Positions 14,774-23,514 of a stretch of DNA of 29,699 nt are shown one piece after another. A model generated the notes under the pieces. That model searched no databases. It was not told the DNA's origin and saw only the letters and a program-made list of their open reading frames with translations. Source of the DNA: CAYYJS01 sp964472315 (GTDB lineage: Bacteria; Verrucomicrobiota; Kiritimatiellia; UBA8416); assembly GCA_964472315.1 (NCBI GenBank), contig CAYYJS010000040.1, forward strand, positions 1 to 29,699. Reading direction: 5' to 3'. The translations under genes and the position numbers were made by a program. How positions within the stretch are numbered: the stretch's first letter is position 1; each line of letters opens with the position of its first letter.

Positions 14774-15651
14774 GGTGTCGTCCCGCCTGTTGGCGGGGGC
14801 GGTACGGCCCCCCGCGCCTTTTCGACGACACTGAGAAAGAAGGCTTCGAGGCCGATGCTGGGATGGTCGACACGGGCGACGCGGCGATAGCGGTCCCGGA
14901 TGTCGGCACACAACGCGTCAAGCTCGGGCGGCGGGAGTCCGTCGAGCGTCAGCCGGACCTCGTGGCGCTGCTCGAGCAGCTCGCGGATGTCGCCCTGCGC
15001 GAGCACGTCGCCGTCCATCAGGATCATAATGCGGTCGCAGACGTCCTCGACGTCGGCGAGCAGGTGGGAGGTGAGCAGGACGGTCTTGCCCGCCGCGGCG
15101 AGTTCGACGATCAGATCCTTGACCTCGCGCGTGCCGATCGGATCGAGACCGGCCGTGGGCTCGTCGAGAATGACGAACGACGGGTCGCCGACGAGAGCCT
15201 GGGCGAGTCCCACGCGCCGGGCCATGCCCTTGGAGAACTCGCCCACGGCGCGGTCGGCGGCGTTCAGCAGTCCGACCTGGGCGAGCAGCGCGTCGGTCCG
15301 GCGGCGGCGCTCCGCGCGCGGGATGGCGAAAAGCCGGCCGTGCAAGTCGACGGTTTCGCGGGCGGTCAGGTGTCGATAGAGGTACGAGTCCTCCGGCAGG
15401 TAGCCGATGCGGCGTTTCGCATCCACGGCGCCCGGCGGGCGGCCGAGAACGGAGATGCTGCCCGCGGTGGGGTGCAGCAGACCGAGGAGCATCTTGATCG
15501 TGGTGCTCTTGCCCGAGCCGTTGGGGCCGAGGAGACCGAACACCTCGCCCTCCGCGATACTCAGATCGAGGGCGTTGACGGCCCGCACCTTGGGGCGGAA
15601 CCAGAAATCGCGGAAGACCTTGGTCAACTGGCGCGCTTCGACAACGGGCAC
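14770..15651 (-). CDS. ABC transporter ATP-binding subunit (ABC-2 export family)
   Basis: The start is the GTG at 15651, seven bases after AGGAGG; a TTG just upstream is too close to that site. The 293 residues contain Walker A GPNGSGKST (42-50), a Q-loop region GYLPED (83-88) with Glu in the usual Gln place, the diverged signature FSKGMARRVGLAQAL (139-153), Walker B FVILDEPTAGLDP (159-171) and the H-loop SH (195-196). The C-terminal 70 residues form the regulatory extension common in CcmA/NatA-like ATPases. It lies between two permease genes (11 bases from the upstream one, overlapping the downstream one), so all three form one transporter. Confidence 0.95.
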   Translation of the reverse strand: MPVVEARQLTKVFRDFWFRPKVRAVNALDLSIAEGEVFGLLGPNGSGKSTTIKMLLGLLHPTAGSISVLGRPPGAVDAKRRIGYLPEDSYLYRHLTARETVDLHGRLFAIPRAERRRRTDALLAQVGLLNAADRAVGEFSKGMARRVGLAQALVGDPSFVILDEPTAGLDPIGTREVKDLIVELAAAGKTVLLTSHLLADVEDVCDRIMILMDGDVLAQGDIRELLEQRHEVRLTLDGLPPPELDALCADIRDRYRRVARVDHPSIGLEAFFLSVVEKARGAVPPPPTGGTTP

Positions 15652-15662
15652 GGGCAAGCCTC

Positions 15663-16643
15663 CTATGAAACATCCGAGCGGCGAAAAAGCAGAGCGCCGA
15701 TGCACAGCATCGCCGCGCTGTAGAGAACGGCATACTGGAAAACCGCACCGACGTACGACCACGGAATCCCGTCGCCGTCGACCAGTGCGTCGGCCATCCA
15801 GAAATGCTGCCAGTTCGGCGTCACGATATAGGCCATGCGGGCCGGCCAGCGGTCGGCGGCGTGGCGGCCGAATACGTAGTCGGAAACCAGTCCCAGAGCC
15901 AGAGCCAGGGCGGTCAGGGCGATTACCGGGACGGTTGTGAGGCGGGTCGAGAGCGTGACGGCGATCGCGGCCAGCACGCATAGCGCGAGGAAGACCAGCA
16001 CGGAGGCGGGGGCGATATGCCAATCGACGCGAAAGTCGAAGGGGCGCCAACGGCCGGTGTCGTCGAAGCATGCCGAAAGCGGAAGCGCGGCCAGCATGGC
16101 GGCGGGGACGAGCAGGTAGGCGGACGTCAGGAACGAACGTCGTCGCGCGTAGTTGAGCCAGGCGGCCAGGATGCAGGCGGCCGCGGGGCAGCCCAGTGCG
16201 ATGCCGGCGGTATGGAGGTTGCGCGGTTCGCCGGCGGTAAGGCCGAAGACCGCCGCGACGCGCGCCGCGAGAAGTGTGGCGACCGATGCGGCGATCGAGA
16301 AGAGCCCGATGACGACAACGACACCCAGGTACTTGGAGAGGAAGAAGGCGCCACGCGAAACCGGCTTCGCGAGCACCGATGCCGCGGTACCGCCGCGAAT
16401 CTCGCGGGCGAGCGCGGAGCATGCCGCATAGCCGGCCACGAGCATGCCGATCATGAAATGGAAAGCCAGCCCCCCATCGCGGGCAAGTTTCGTGCCTTCG
16501 CCGAGGTTATGGACGTAGACCAGCGGGGTGACGACGGTCGCGGCGATACAGACGACTGTCAGAAGCAGACAGATCGGCTGACGCGCCGTCTCAGCGACGG
16601 TCAAACGCGTCAGCGCGATCAGTTGGCGCAGCCTGATGGTCAT
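15663..16643 (-). CDS. ABC-2 type permease
   Basis: The 326-residue polytopic protein begins MTIRLRQLIALTRLTVAET, the usual cytoplasmic entry helix, and has about eight hydrophobic segments (near 24-45, 62-80, 108-132, 146-164, 174-194, 214-235, 238-258 and 295-318). The cytoplasmic stretch ALAREIRGGTAASVLAKPVSRGAFFLSKYLG is the typical ABC-2 coupling element. It is the first gene of the exporter set and starts 31 bases after the pnp stop, so read-through from the ribosomal/RNA operon is possible. A weak hairpin (CCGAA/TTCGG) lies in that gap. The substrate is unknown. Confidence 0.9.
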   Translation of the reverse strand: MTIRLRQLIALTRLTVAETARQPICLLLTVVCIAATVVTPLVYVHNLGEGTKLARDGGLAFHFMIGMLVAGYAACSALAREIRGGTAASVLAKPVSRGAFFLSKYLGVVVVIGLFSIAASVATLLAARVAAVFGLTAGEPRNLHTAGIALGCPAAACILAAWLNYARRRSFLTSAYLLVPAAMLAALPLSACFDDTGRWRPFDFRVDWHIAPASVLVFLALCVLAAIAVTLSTRLTTVPVIALTALALALGLVSDYVFGRHAADRWPARMAYIVTPNWQHFWMADALVDGDGIPWSYVGAVFQYAVLYSAAMLCIGALLFRRSDVS

Positions 16644-16674
16644 GGCCGAAGGCTACACGCCCGGCCCGTTCGGA

Positions 16675-18783
16675 TCAAGACTCGCGTGCTTCGCGGTCCT
16701 TCTCCTGCATCGCCTCGCGGCGGCTGAGCTTGACGCGGCCGCGGTCGTCCACACCGATGCACTTGACCCACATCGTGTCCCCGACCTTGCAGACATCCTC
16801 GACGCGGTTGATGCGGAAGTCGGCGAGCTCGCTGATGTGGCAGAGGCCGTCCTTGCCGGGCAGGATTTCGACAAAGGCGCCGAACTCCTTGATGCCCGTG
16901 ACGCGTCCTTCGTAGATCGTGCCGACCTCGGCCTCGGCGCTGACCATCAGCACCTCGCGCTTGGCGATTTCCATCGCTTCCCCATTGGTGGCGAAAATGC
17001 TGACGGTGCCATCTTCCTCGATGTCGATCTGCGCGCCCGAGACTTCCGTGATGCGGCGGATGTTCTTGCCGCCCGGGCCGATCAGTTCGCCGATCTTCTC
17101 GGGATCGATATGCACCTGCTCGATACGCGGCGCATGCGCGGACAGTTCGCCGCGCGGTTCCGGCAGCACGGTCGCCATGAAGTCGAGGATCCGGCCGCGC
17201 GCGACACGGGCCATATCGAAGGCGCCCGTGACGAGATCCCACTTCAGCCCGGGGATCTTGAGGTCGACCTGGAAGGCCGTAATACCCTTGCGGGTGCCCG
17301 CCACTTTGAAGTCCATATCGCCGCAGTGGTCTTCGCTACCGATGATGTCGGTGACGAGCACGTCCTTGTTCTTGCCGGTGAAAAGACCGATGGAAATGCC
17401 GGCCACCGGCGAACGGACGGGCACGCCGGCATCCATCAGGGCGAGGGTGCCCGCGCAGATGCTGGCCATCGATGAAGAACCGTTGGAGCCCATGATGTCC
17501 GACACGAGGCGTATCGTGTACGGGAAGTCCATCGGAAGGACTTCGCGCAGCGCACGTTCCGCGAGGTTACCATGTCCGATTTCGCGGCGTCCGGTGAATC
17601 CGAGGCGACCGCATTCCCCTACGCTGTAGGGCGGGAAATTATAGTGCAGCATGAAGCGCTTGGACTCCTGACCGCCGGTGATGGCATCGAGGCTCTGGAT
17701 GTCGGACTTCGTGCCCAGCGTGACGGTGCCCAGCGCCTGGGTTTCGCCGCGGCTGAAGAGCGCGGAGCCATGGGTACGGGGCAGCACCGAGACCTCGGCG
17801 TCGAGCGGGCGGATCTGATCGTAGCCGCGGCCGTCGCAGCGCTTGCCGCGATCGAGTACGTTGGTGCGTACGGTTTCGATCTCCAGCGCGTCGAACATGG
17901 CGCGGAACTGCTCGTCGGTCATCTCCGGGAACCGGGTCAGAAGCTTCGCCTTCAGGCTGTCGCCGACGGCACGGACCTTGTTCTGCCGTTCGATCTTGCC
18001 GGGAATCAGAAGCGCATCGCCCAGATCGTTGCGGGCGAGGACGCGGGCGGCATCGAGGAGGGTCGTGTCCGGCGTCGCGACGGCGACATGTTTATCCGGC
18101 AGACCGAGGGCGCGGCGCAGCGCGAGCTGCGCATCGACCAGCTTGACGACGGCCTCGTGGCCGAAGCGCATGGCGTCGATGAGTTCGGTTTCCGAAAGTT
18201 CGCGCGCGCTGCCCTCGATCATGAGGGGCAGGTCGCGGGTGCCGGCGTAGACCAGATCGATATCGCTATCGGCCTGCTGGTCATGCGTCGGGTTGATGAC
18301 GAACTTGCCTTCGACGCGAGCGACGCGCACGCCGGCGATGGGTCCGAGGAAAGGAATCTCCGACAGGGTCAGCGAGGCGCTGGAAGCGACCATGCTGAGC
18401 ACGTCCGAATCGTTGATGCGGTCGGCCGAAAGCAGCATGTTGTTGATCTGAACGTCGTTGCGGTACTCGGGCGGGAACAGGGGCCGAATCGGGCGGTCGG
18501 TGAGCCGCGAAGTCAGGATTTCCTTCTCGCTCGGGCGAGACTCGCGCTTGAAGAAACCGCCGGGAAAACGACCCGCGGCGTAAAACTTCTCGCGGTATTC
18601 CACCTGAAGGGGGAAGTAGTCGATGCCCTCGCGCGGCTTATCCGTGCAGGTGACGGCGGAAAACAGGACGGTATCCCCTTGACGAACGGTACAGGCGCCG
18701 GCGGCCTGTTTGGCGAGTGTGCCCGATTCGAGTGTCAGGGTCTTGTCGCCGATGGTGACTTCGATGCGCTTGCTGTTCTTCAT
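16675..18783 (-). CDS. pnp: Polyribonucleotide nucleotidyltransferase (PNPase)
   Basis: PNPase degrades RNA 3' to 5' by phosphorolysis, and can add tails in the reverse reaction. The 702 residues match the usual length. Order: first RNase PH-like domain, an alpha-helical linker, the second RNase PH domain with the catalytic-core segments FSRGETQALGTVTLGT and SDIMGSNGSSSMASICAG, then KH (KIGELIGPGGKNIRRI) and S1 (VGTIYEGRVTGIKEFGAFVE). AGAGGG lies nine bases before the start. It follows rpsO, as in many bacteria, across a gap with a long imperfect hairpin that may be a processing or autoregulation site. The C-terminus ends soon after S1, without an acidic tail. Confidence 0.98.
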   Translation of the reverse strand: MKNSKRIEVTIGDKTLTLESGTLAKQAAGACTVRQGDTVLFSAVTCTDKPREGIDYFPLQVEYREKFYAAGRFPGGFFKRESRPSEKEILTSRLTDRPIRPLFPPEYRNDVQINNMLLSADRINDSDVLSMVASSASLTLSEIPFLGPIAGVRVARVEGKFVINPTHDQQADSDIDLVYAGTRDLPLMIEGSARELSETELIDAMRFGHEAVVKLVDAQLALRRALGLPDKHVAVATPDTTLLDAARVLARNDLGDALLIPGKIERQNKVRAVGDSLKAKLLTRFPEMTDEQFRAMFDALEIETVRTNVLDRGKRCDGRGYDQIRPLDAEVSVLPRTHGSALFSRGETQALGTVTLGTKSDIQSLDAITGGQESKRFMLHYNFPPYSVGECGRLGFTGRREIGHGNLAERALREVLPMDFPYTIRLVSDIMGSNGSSSMASICAGTLALMDAGVPVRSPVAGISIGLFTGKNKDVLVTDIIGSEDHCGDMDFKVAGTRKGITAFQVDLKIPGLKWDLVTGAFDMARVARGRILDFMATVLPEPRGELSAHAPRIEQVHIDPEKIGELIGPGGKNIRRITEVSGAQIDIEEDGTVSIFATNGEAMEIAKREVLMVSAEAEVGTIYEGRVTGIKEFGAFVEILPGKDGLCHISELADFRINRVEDVCKVGDTMWVKCIGVDDRGRVKLSRREAMQEKDREARES

Positions 18784-18819
18784 CTCGTTGTGCCCTCTTT
18801 TAGTAAGTGAGTCAAACCA

Positions 18820-18887
18820 GACCCCGACCGCGGATCGCCGCCGCTTCCGCGTAGCGAAGCTGCTGGTGGGCGACGGCAGGGGGTCGG
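18820..18887 (-). promoter_or_regulatory. Long imperfect hairpin in the rpsO-pnp intergenic region
   Basis: The 113 bases between rpsO and pnp fold on the minus strand into nested stems: CCGACC (18887-18882) with GGTCGG (18829-18824), or alternatively GACCCC with GGGGTC in the same arms; GTCGCC with GGCGAT further in; and GCTTCGC-TAC-GCGGAAGC at the tip with one bulged base. No T run follows, so it is unlikely to be a strong terminator. In E. coli a stem-loop at this place is cut by RNase III and controls pnp expression; a like role is inferred. Confidence 0.5.
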
Positions 18888-18896
18888 AACGCGGAA

Positions 18897-19160
18897 CTAG
18901 CGGCGCAAGCTGAGCTCTTTGATGAGCCCCTGGTAGGCCGAGTCGTTCTTGTCCTTGAGGTAGTCCAGCAAACGGCGGCGTGCACTGACCATCTTGATCA
19001 GACCATAGCGGGAGCTGTGGTCCTTCTTGTTCGTCTTCATGTGGTCAGTGAGGCGTTCGATGCGCTTGGACAGGAGTGCAATCTGCACTTCTGAAGATCC
19101 AGTATCCTTTTCGTGGCGCTGGTACTTCTGGCGGACCGCGTCTTTGTCTATCTGGCTCAT
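18897..19160 (-). CDS. rpsO: 30S ribosomal protein S15
   Basis: The 87 residues are nearly the full standard length and include the hallmark stretches DTGSSEVQIALLSKRIERL, LTDHMKTNKKDHSSRYGL and MVSARRRLLDYLK. S15 binds 16S rRNA at the central-domain three-way junction and nucleates platform assembly; in many bacteria it also represses its own mRNA. The ATG at 19160 has AAGGAA some 12 bases upstream. It follows ribF by 50 bases and precedes pnp, the classic order. Confidence 0.98.
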   Translation of the reverse strand: MSQIDKDAVRQKYQRHEKDTGSSEVQIALLSKRIERLTDHMKTNKKDHSSRYGLIKMVSARRRLLDYLKDKNDSAYQGLIKELSLRR

Positions 19161-19210
19161 TACCGTGTGTTCTTCCTTCTGCTCTTCTTCACTTTCAATT
19201 GTCGGGCGGA

Positions 19211-20200
19211 CTATAATACGGCGCGGGAAGGGGTGTAAAGGGATTCTTTGAGTTTTTTTGCCGCTTTGCCGTGCCGCAGCACGGCGGTCGCGTGTCGAAC
19301 GTCGAGTTGGATCTGGTCCCGCAGTTCGTCGGCGGAGGAAAAGTACCATTCGTCCCGCAGCCGGGCGATGAAGAACGCTTCGATGTCGCGTCCGTAGAGA
19401 TCGCCGCGGTAGTCGAGCAGGTGCAGTTCCAGCGAGGCGGTGGCGTTCGCGACGTTCTGGAACGTGGGACGGATGCCGAAGTTCATCACGCCGTCGACGA
19501 GGGTGTTGTCGATTTGTGCAAGAACCGCGTAGACGCCGAGTGGCGGAAGGGCCTCGTTGTGGGGATCGAGATTGGCGCTGGGGAAGCCGAGTTGCCGGCC
19601 GATTTTGCGGCCATGGACAACGGTGCCGAGTACGCTGGGCGGACGTCCGAGCATGGCCGCGGCATCCTCCAGTTCGCCCTTTATGACGGCGAGGCGCACG
19701 CGCGTGCTGGATACCGGTTCGGCGGCGTGCAACACGGGGGGGACGGCGAGCACGCGCAGGCCCTCGTGCGCGCCGAGCGCGGCCAGCAGATCGGGTGTGC
19801 CGCGGCCGCCGGCGCCGAAGCGCCAGTTCTCGCCGACGACGATGACTTTGAGCGTGGGCGCACCATGCAGCAGCATGCCGGCAAAGGCCTCGGGAGACAG
19901 GGCGGCCACATCGGCGTCGAACGGATGCAGAATGCAGCCGTCGATGTCGCAGGCTTCGATGAGACGCACTTTGTGTGCGGGCGAGGTGAGCAGAAGGGGG
20001 GCGGATCCGGGGGTGAGCACCTTCAGCGGATGGGTATCGAACGTCAGGACCCAGGCCTCGCCGTCCGCTTCGCGGGCCGCCTCGCGTGCGCGCCGCAGGA
20101 CCTCCTGGTGTCCGCGGTGGACGCCGTCGAAGAACCCCGCGGCCAGCACCAGCGGGCGTGAGACCGCGCGCAGTTCGGACATCGATGTGGCGCGTTTCAT
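19211..20200 (-). CDS. ribF: Bifunctional riboflavin kinase / FAD synthetase
   Basis: RibF converts riboflavin to FMN and FMN to FAD. The start at 20200 overlaps the truB stop (ATGA), giving 329 residues. The N-terminal adenylyltransferase domain shows GFFDGVHRGHQEVL (about 22-35) and the downstream VVGENWRFGAGGRG and SSTRVR; the C-terminal kinase domain shows GRKIGRQLGFPSANLDP, GVMNFGIRPTF and a conserved RDEWYFSS segment. Length and domain order are standard. FAD from this enzyme is the donor used by ApbE, encoded some 7 kb further on. Confidence 0.97.
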   Translation of the reverse strand: MKRATSMSELRAVSRPLVLAAGFFDGVHRGHQEVLRRAREAAREADGEAWVLTFDTHPLKVLTPGSAPLLLTSPAHKVRLIEACDIDGCILHPFDADVAALSPEAFAGMLLHGAPTLKVIVVGENWRFGAGGRGTPDLLAALGAHEGLRVLAVPPVLHAAEPVSSTRVRLAVIKGELEDAAAMLGRPPSVLGTVVHGRKIGRQLGFPSANLDPHNEALPPLGVYAVLAQIDNTLVDGVMNFGIRPTFQNVANATASLELHLLDYRGDLYGRDIEAFFIARLRDEWYFSSADELRDQIQLDVRHATAVLRHGKAAKKLKESLYTPSRAVL

Positions 20201-20943
20201 GCGAACGAGGCGATGGGGCGCACGTGTTGGAGCAGTTGTTCGGGGGTCATCGCCGCGATGGCGGCGGCGGTGGTGGCCTGTTCCAGCGTGAGTTCGCCGG
20301 AGCGCGTGCGCCGCAGGGCCGTCAGGTGCGCGCCGCAGCCGAGCGCGGCGCCGATATCGGCGCACAGGGTGCGGACGTAGGTGCCCTTGGTGCACGACAC
20401 GGTGAATTCCGCGACCGGAGGCGTAAAGGCCGTCAGTCGGAACTCGTACAGGTGGATCAACCGGGGTTCGCGATCGACGGTGATGCCTTTGCGGGCATGC
20501 TTGTACAGGGGGACGCCCTTGATTTTGATGGCCGAGACCATGGGGGGCATCTGGAAGCTGTCGCCGAGCTTCGACGCCATGCCGGCCGACAGCGCGGCCT
20601 CCGTGACCGCGGACGGATCCGCCTCGCGGGTGACGACGCCGTCGGCATCCTGGGTATCGGTCTCGATGCCGAGGCGCATGGCGCCGATGTAGGTCTTGTC
20701 CGTGCCCATGAAGCGATCGGATAGTTTGGTTCCCTTGCCCAGCAGGATGATCAGGAGACCGGTGGCCATGGGATCCAGGGTTCCGCCGTGGCCGACCTTC
20801 GGGATGCGGAACCGCCGCCGGACGAGATCGACAACATCGTGCGACGTCGGGCCGGACGGCTTGTCGACCACGAGGACGCCGTCGAATCGGTCGGGGTCGC
20901 GAGGCGGGGGTGGCGCTCCAAAACGGGCAATGACGGCGGGCAT
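20197..20943 (-). CDS. truB: tRNA pseudouridine-55 synthase
   Basis: TruB makes pseudouridine 55 in the T-loop of tRNAs. The 248 residues hold VDKPSGPTSHDVV near the N-terminus and the catalytic block HGGTLDPMATGLLIILLGKGTK with the nucleophilic Asp, followed by KTYIGAMRLG and CTKGTYVRTL. The protein is on the short side because the C-terminal PUA-like domain found in E. coli TruB is reduced. Its ATG overlaps the rbfA stop (TGATG at 20941-20945), with GGAG seven bases upstream. Confidence 0.97.
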   Translation of the reverse strand: MPAVIARFGAPPPPRDPDRFDGVLVVDKPSGPTSHDVVDLVRRRFRIPKVGHGGTLDPMATGLLIILLGKGTKLSDRFMGTDKTYIGAMRLGIETDTQDADGVVTREADPSAVTEAALSAGMASKLGDSFQMPPMVSAIKIKGVPLYKHARKGITVDREPRLIHLYEFRLTAFTPPVAEFTVSCTKGTYVRTLCADIGAALGCGAHLTALRRTRSGELTLEQATTAAAIAAMTPEQLLQHVRPIASFA

Positions 20944-21359
20944 CAGGTCGCTCCGGTGTCCGTGTTCGCGTGCGTGCCGTCCGGCGTCCCGTCGGCGGGG
21001 GCTTCCGGCGGCAGATGGGATTCCACCTCGCGGAGGATATCGAGGATATGCGCGCCTTTCTCGATGGACCGGTCGAGAATAAAGGTCAGGCGCGGGGTGA
21101 ATTTGAGGACGAGATCGCGGTTGATCAGTTCCTGAATCCGGGGCCGGTGGCGGCGTATGAGATCCATCATTTCCTCACGCCGGGCCTCGTCGCCGCGGAT
21201 CGATACCCACACGCGCGCTTCGCGCAAGTTGCGCGTGGCCTCCACCCGCGTCACGGTGACCGATGCGTGCTCGAACCGGCCTTCGGTCATGACGTGATAC
21301 AGGGCTTCGGCAATCTCACGCTGGAGCAGCGCGTCAACACGTTTGAGACGGTCGGTCAT
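20943..21359 (-). CDS. rbfA: Ribosome-binding factor A
   Basis: RbfA is a KH-fold assembly factor that binds the 30S subunit and helps mature the 5' end of 16S rRNA. The 138 residues begin MTDRLKRVDALLQREIAEAL and carry EARVWVSIRGDEARREEMMDLI and LTFILDRSIEKGAHI, which are typical. About 20 extra C-terminal residues are polar and likely disordered. It starts six bases after infB, with GGGAG directly before the ATG, and overlaps truB. Confidence 0.97.
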   Translation of the reverse strand: MTDRLKRVDALLQREIAEALYHVMTEGRFEHASVTVTRVEATRNLREARVWVSIRGDEARREEMMDLIRRHRPRIQELINRDLVLKFTPRLTFILDRSIEKGAHILDILREVESHLPPEAPADGTPDGTHANTDTGAT

Positions 21360-21365
21360 CTCCCG

Positions 21366-23444
21366 TTACAGCGTCTGCTGAACCTCGTCGACCTGGAAGC
21401 ACTCGATGGTGTCGCCGACCTCGATGCCGTCGTAGTCGAGCCGGATGCCGCATTCCTGGGCTTCGCGGACCTCGGCGACACTGTCCTGGAAGTGCTTCAG
21501 CGATTGGATGGCGCCGGTGTACTGCACCTGGCCCGCTCGGATGATGCGTGCGCGCAGACGGGCCAGTATGACGCCCTGCACGACCATGCATCCCGCGACC
21601 CGGCCGGACTTGCCGATGTCGAAGATCTGGCGGATTTCGGCGCGGCCGCGCACGGTCTCCTGGAAGCTTGGGCCGAGTGCGCCGATCATGGCCTGCTTCA
21701 CCTGATCGAGCAGTTCGTAGATGATCTGGTGCAGACGGATATCGACGCCTTCATGTTTCGCAACGCTGTCGACGCCGGATTCCTTGCCGACATGGAACCC
21801 GAGGATCACGGCGTTTGACGCGCTGGCGAGCATCACGTCGTTGGAGGTGATGTTCCCGGTGGCCGCGTGCACCATGCGGATGGCGATCTTCTCGCTCTTG
21901 ATCTCGCTCAGCGCATGGGTGATGGCCTCGATGCTGCCCTGGGTGTCCGCCTTGAGAACGAGTTTGAGCTCGTGTTCCTGCTGATCCTGCATCTGCGTGA
22001 AGAGATCGTCGAGCGACGCCTTCTTCGCCGGTGTAGCCAGTTGCGCGGCCTTGATTTCCTGAGCCTTCGACTGCGCGCGGTCGCGCGCCTTGCGGTCGTT
22101 CACGATAACGGTGAACTCCGCGCCGGCCTCGGGGACGCCCGAAAGGCCGAGGCACTTGATCGGGGTCGACGGTTTGGCGGAGTTGACCTTCACGCCGTGG
22201 TCGTTGATCAACGCGCGCACGCGGCCCCAGTGGGCGCCGCAGAGGACGGTGTCGCCGACTTTCAGGGAGCCGGTGGTCACCAGCATGTTCGCGGTCGGCC
22301 CCATGCCCGCTTCCATGCGCGCCTCGATCACGAAACCGCAGGCGCGCCGGTTCGGATTGGCTCGCAGTTCGAGCACCTCGGCTTGCAGGAGGATCATCTC
22401 GAGCAGGTGATCGACGCCGGCGCCGGTTACCGCGCTGACGGGACAGCAGATGGTTTCGCCGCCCCATTCCTCGGGGGCGAGGTTTTCGTGCTGAAGCTGA
22501 ATCATGACGCGTTCGACGTTGGCGCCGGGCAGGTCGATCTTATTGATGGCGACCATGATGGAGACGCCGGCGGCGCGTGCATGGGCGATGGCTTCGCGGG
22601 TCTGCGGCATGATGCCGTCATCCGCGGCGATGATGATCACGGCGATATCCGTGAGGTTGGCGCCGCGCGCCCGCATGGCCGTGAACGCGGCATGGCCGGG
22701 CGTATCCAGAAACGTGATCGACTGTCCGTTGAGGTCGATTGTGTAGGCGCCGATGTGCTGCGTAATGCCGCCGCTTTCGCCTTTGGCGACGGCGCTCTTG
22801 CGGATATTGTCGAGCAGCGAGGTCTTGCCGTGGTCGACGTGTCCGAGGAAGGTCACGACCGGCGGGCGCGGGAGGAGGTCCTCGGGACGGTCCTCGGACG
22901 GTTCCTCGATCTCGACCTTCTGGGACGTATGTTCGGTCGTGCGCCGTTCGTGTTCGACCTGATACCCATACTTAGCGGCCAGCCGGGCGGCGACGTTGAA
23001 ATCGAGCCGTTCGTTGATCGTCGCGAGCATGCTCATCCGCATCATCTCGCCGATGAGCATATTCGGTTTGACGTGGAGGAGTGCGGCGAGATCCTTGACG
23101 ATGATCCCGCCGCGGATCGTGAGAATCTTCGCATCGACCGGATGAGCGGCGACGGGTTCGGGCGCCGGGACGGCGGGTTCGGGTTGCGGCTGCGCCGTCG
23201 GTTCGGGCTTCGGTTGCGGCGCGCGCTCGGGTCTCGGGCGCTCCGCGGCCGGTACGGCGGGAGGCGTCGCCTTGGGCGTGGCGCCGGTGACGGGGGCGGT
23301 GGCGAGCGCATCGCGCACACGCTTCACGGTCTCGTCGTCGAGCGTGCTCATGTGGCTCTTGGCCTCGATGCCGCGCGCGTGGATGACCGCCAGCAGATCC
23401 TTGCTGGGGATGTCCAGTTCCTTAGCCAGTTCGTGTATTCTCAT
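21366..23444 (-). CDS. infB: Translation initiation factor IF-2
   Basis: IF-2 is the GTPase that brings initiator tRNA to the 30S subunit and drives subunit joining. The 692-residue protein starts with an IF2N motif (MRIHELAKELDIPSKDLL), then a Pro/Glu/Gln-rich linker (about 55-103) with PxP repeats, a second IF2N-like helical region (105-160), and the G domain: GHVDHGKTSLL (201-211), DTPGHAAF (247-254) and NKIDLPGAN. The EF-G-like beta barrels and the C-terminal tRNA-binding domain follow. The N-terminal linker is much shorter than in E. coli (890 residues). GAGG lies about ten bases before the start. Confidence 0.98.
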   Translation of the reverse strand: MRIHELAKELDIPSKDLLAVIHARGIEAKSHMSTLDDETVKRVRDALATAPVTGATPKATPPAVPAAERPRPERAPQPKPEPTAQPQPEPAVPAPEPVAAHPVDAKILTIRGGIIVKDLAALLHVKPNMLIGEMMRMSMLATINERLDFNVAARLAAKYGYQVEHERRTTEHTSQKVEIEEPSEDRPEDLLPRPPVVTFLGHVDHGKTSLLDNIRKSAVAKGESGGITQHIGAYTIDLNGQSITFLDTPGHAAFTAMRARGANLTDIAVIIIAADDGIMPQTREAIAHARAAGVSIMVAINKIDLPGANVERVMIQLQHENLAPEEWGGETICCPVSAVTGAGVDHLLEMILLQAEVLELRANPNRRACGFVIEARMEAGMGPTANMLVTTGSLKVGDTVLCGAHWGRVRALINDHGVKVNSAKPSTPIKCLGLSGVPEAGAEFTVIVNDRKARDRAQSKAQEIKAAQLATPAKKASLDDLFTQMQDQQEHELKLVLKADTQGSIEAITHALSEIKSEKIAIRMVHAATGNITSNDVMLASASNAVILGFHVGKESGVDSVAKHEGVDIRLHQIIYELLDQVKQAMIGALGPSFQETVRGRAEIRQIFDIGKSGRVAGCMVVQGVILARLRARIIRAGQVQYTGAIQSLKHFQDSVAEVREAQECGIRLDYDGIEVGDTIECFQVDEVQQTL

Positions 23445-23514
23445 CGACTCGATGCCTCGTTATTGCTGATCTCAAGGGGCGTATGCCGGTATGCGGTCAC
23501 GCCGGGTGTATGGG

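Noticed and set aside
12279..14921. An 880-codon open frame suggesting one very large protein
   Set aside because: Only the part from 13394 has recognisable protein character; the rest is an Arg/Pro-rich shadow of the permease gene in another frame, as expected at this GC content.
14770..16422. A 550-codon open frame that would fuse a domain to the ABC ATPase
   Set aside because: The first 257 codons are an out-of-frame shadow of the upstream permease; a GTG with AGGAGG seven bases upstream gives a normal 293-residue ATPase.
23100..23280. Repetitive GGTTCGG-type sequence that could be a tandem repeat element
   Set aside because: It encodes the Pro/Glu/Gln linker of IF-2, so the repetition is explained by protein composition.
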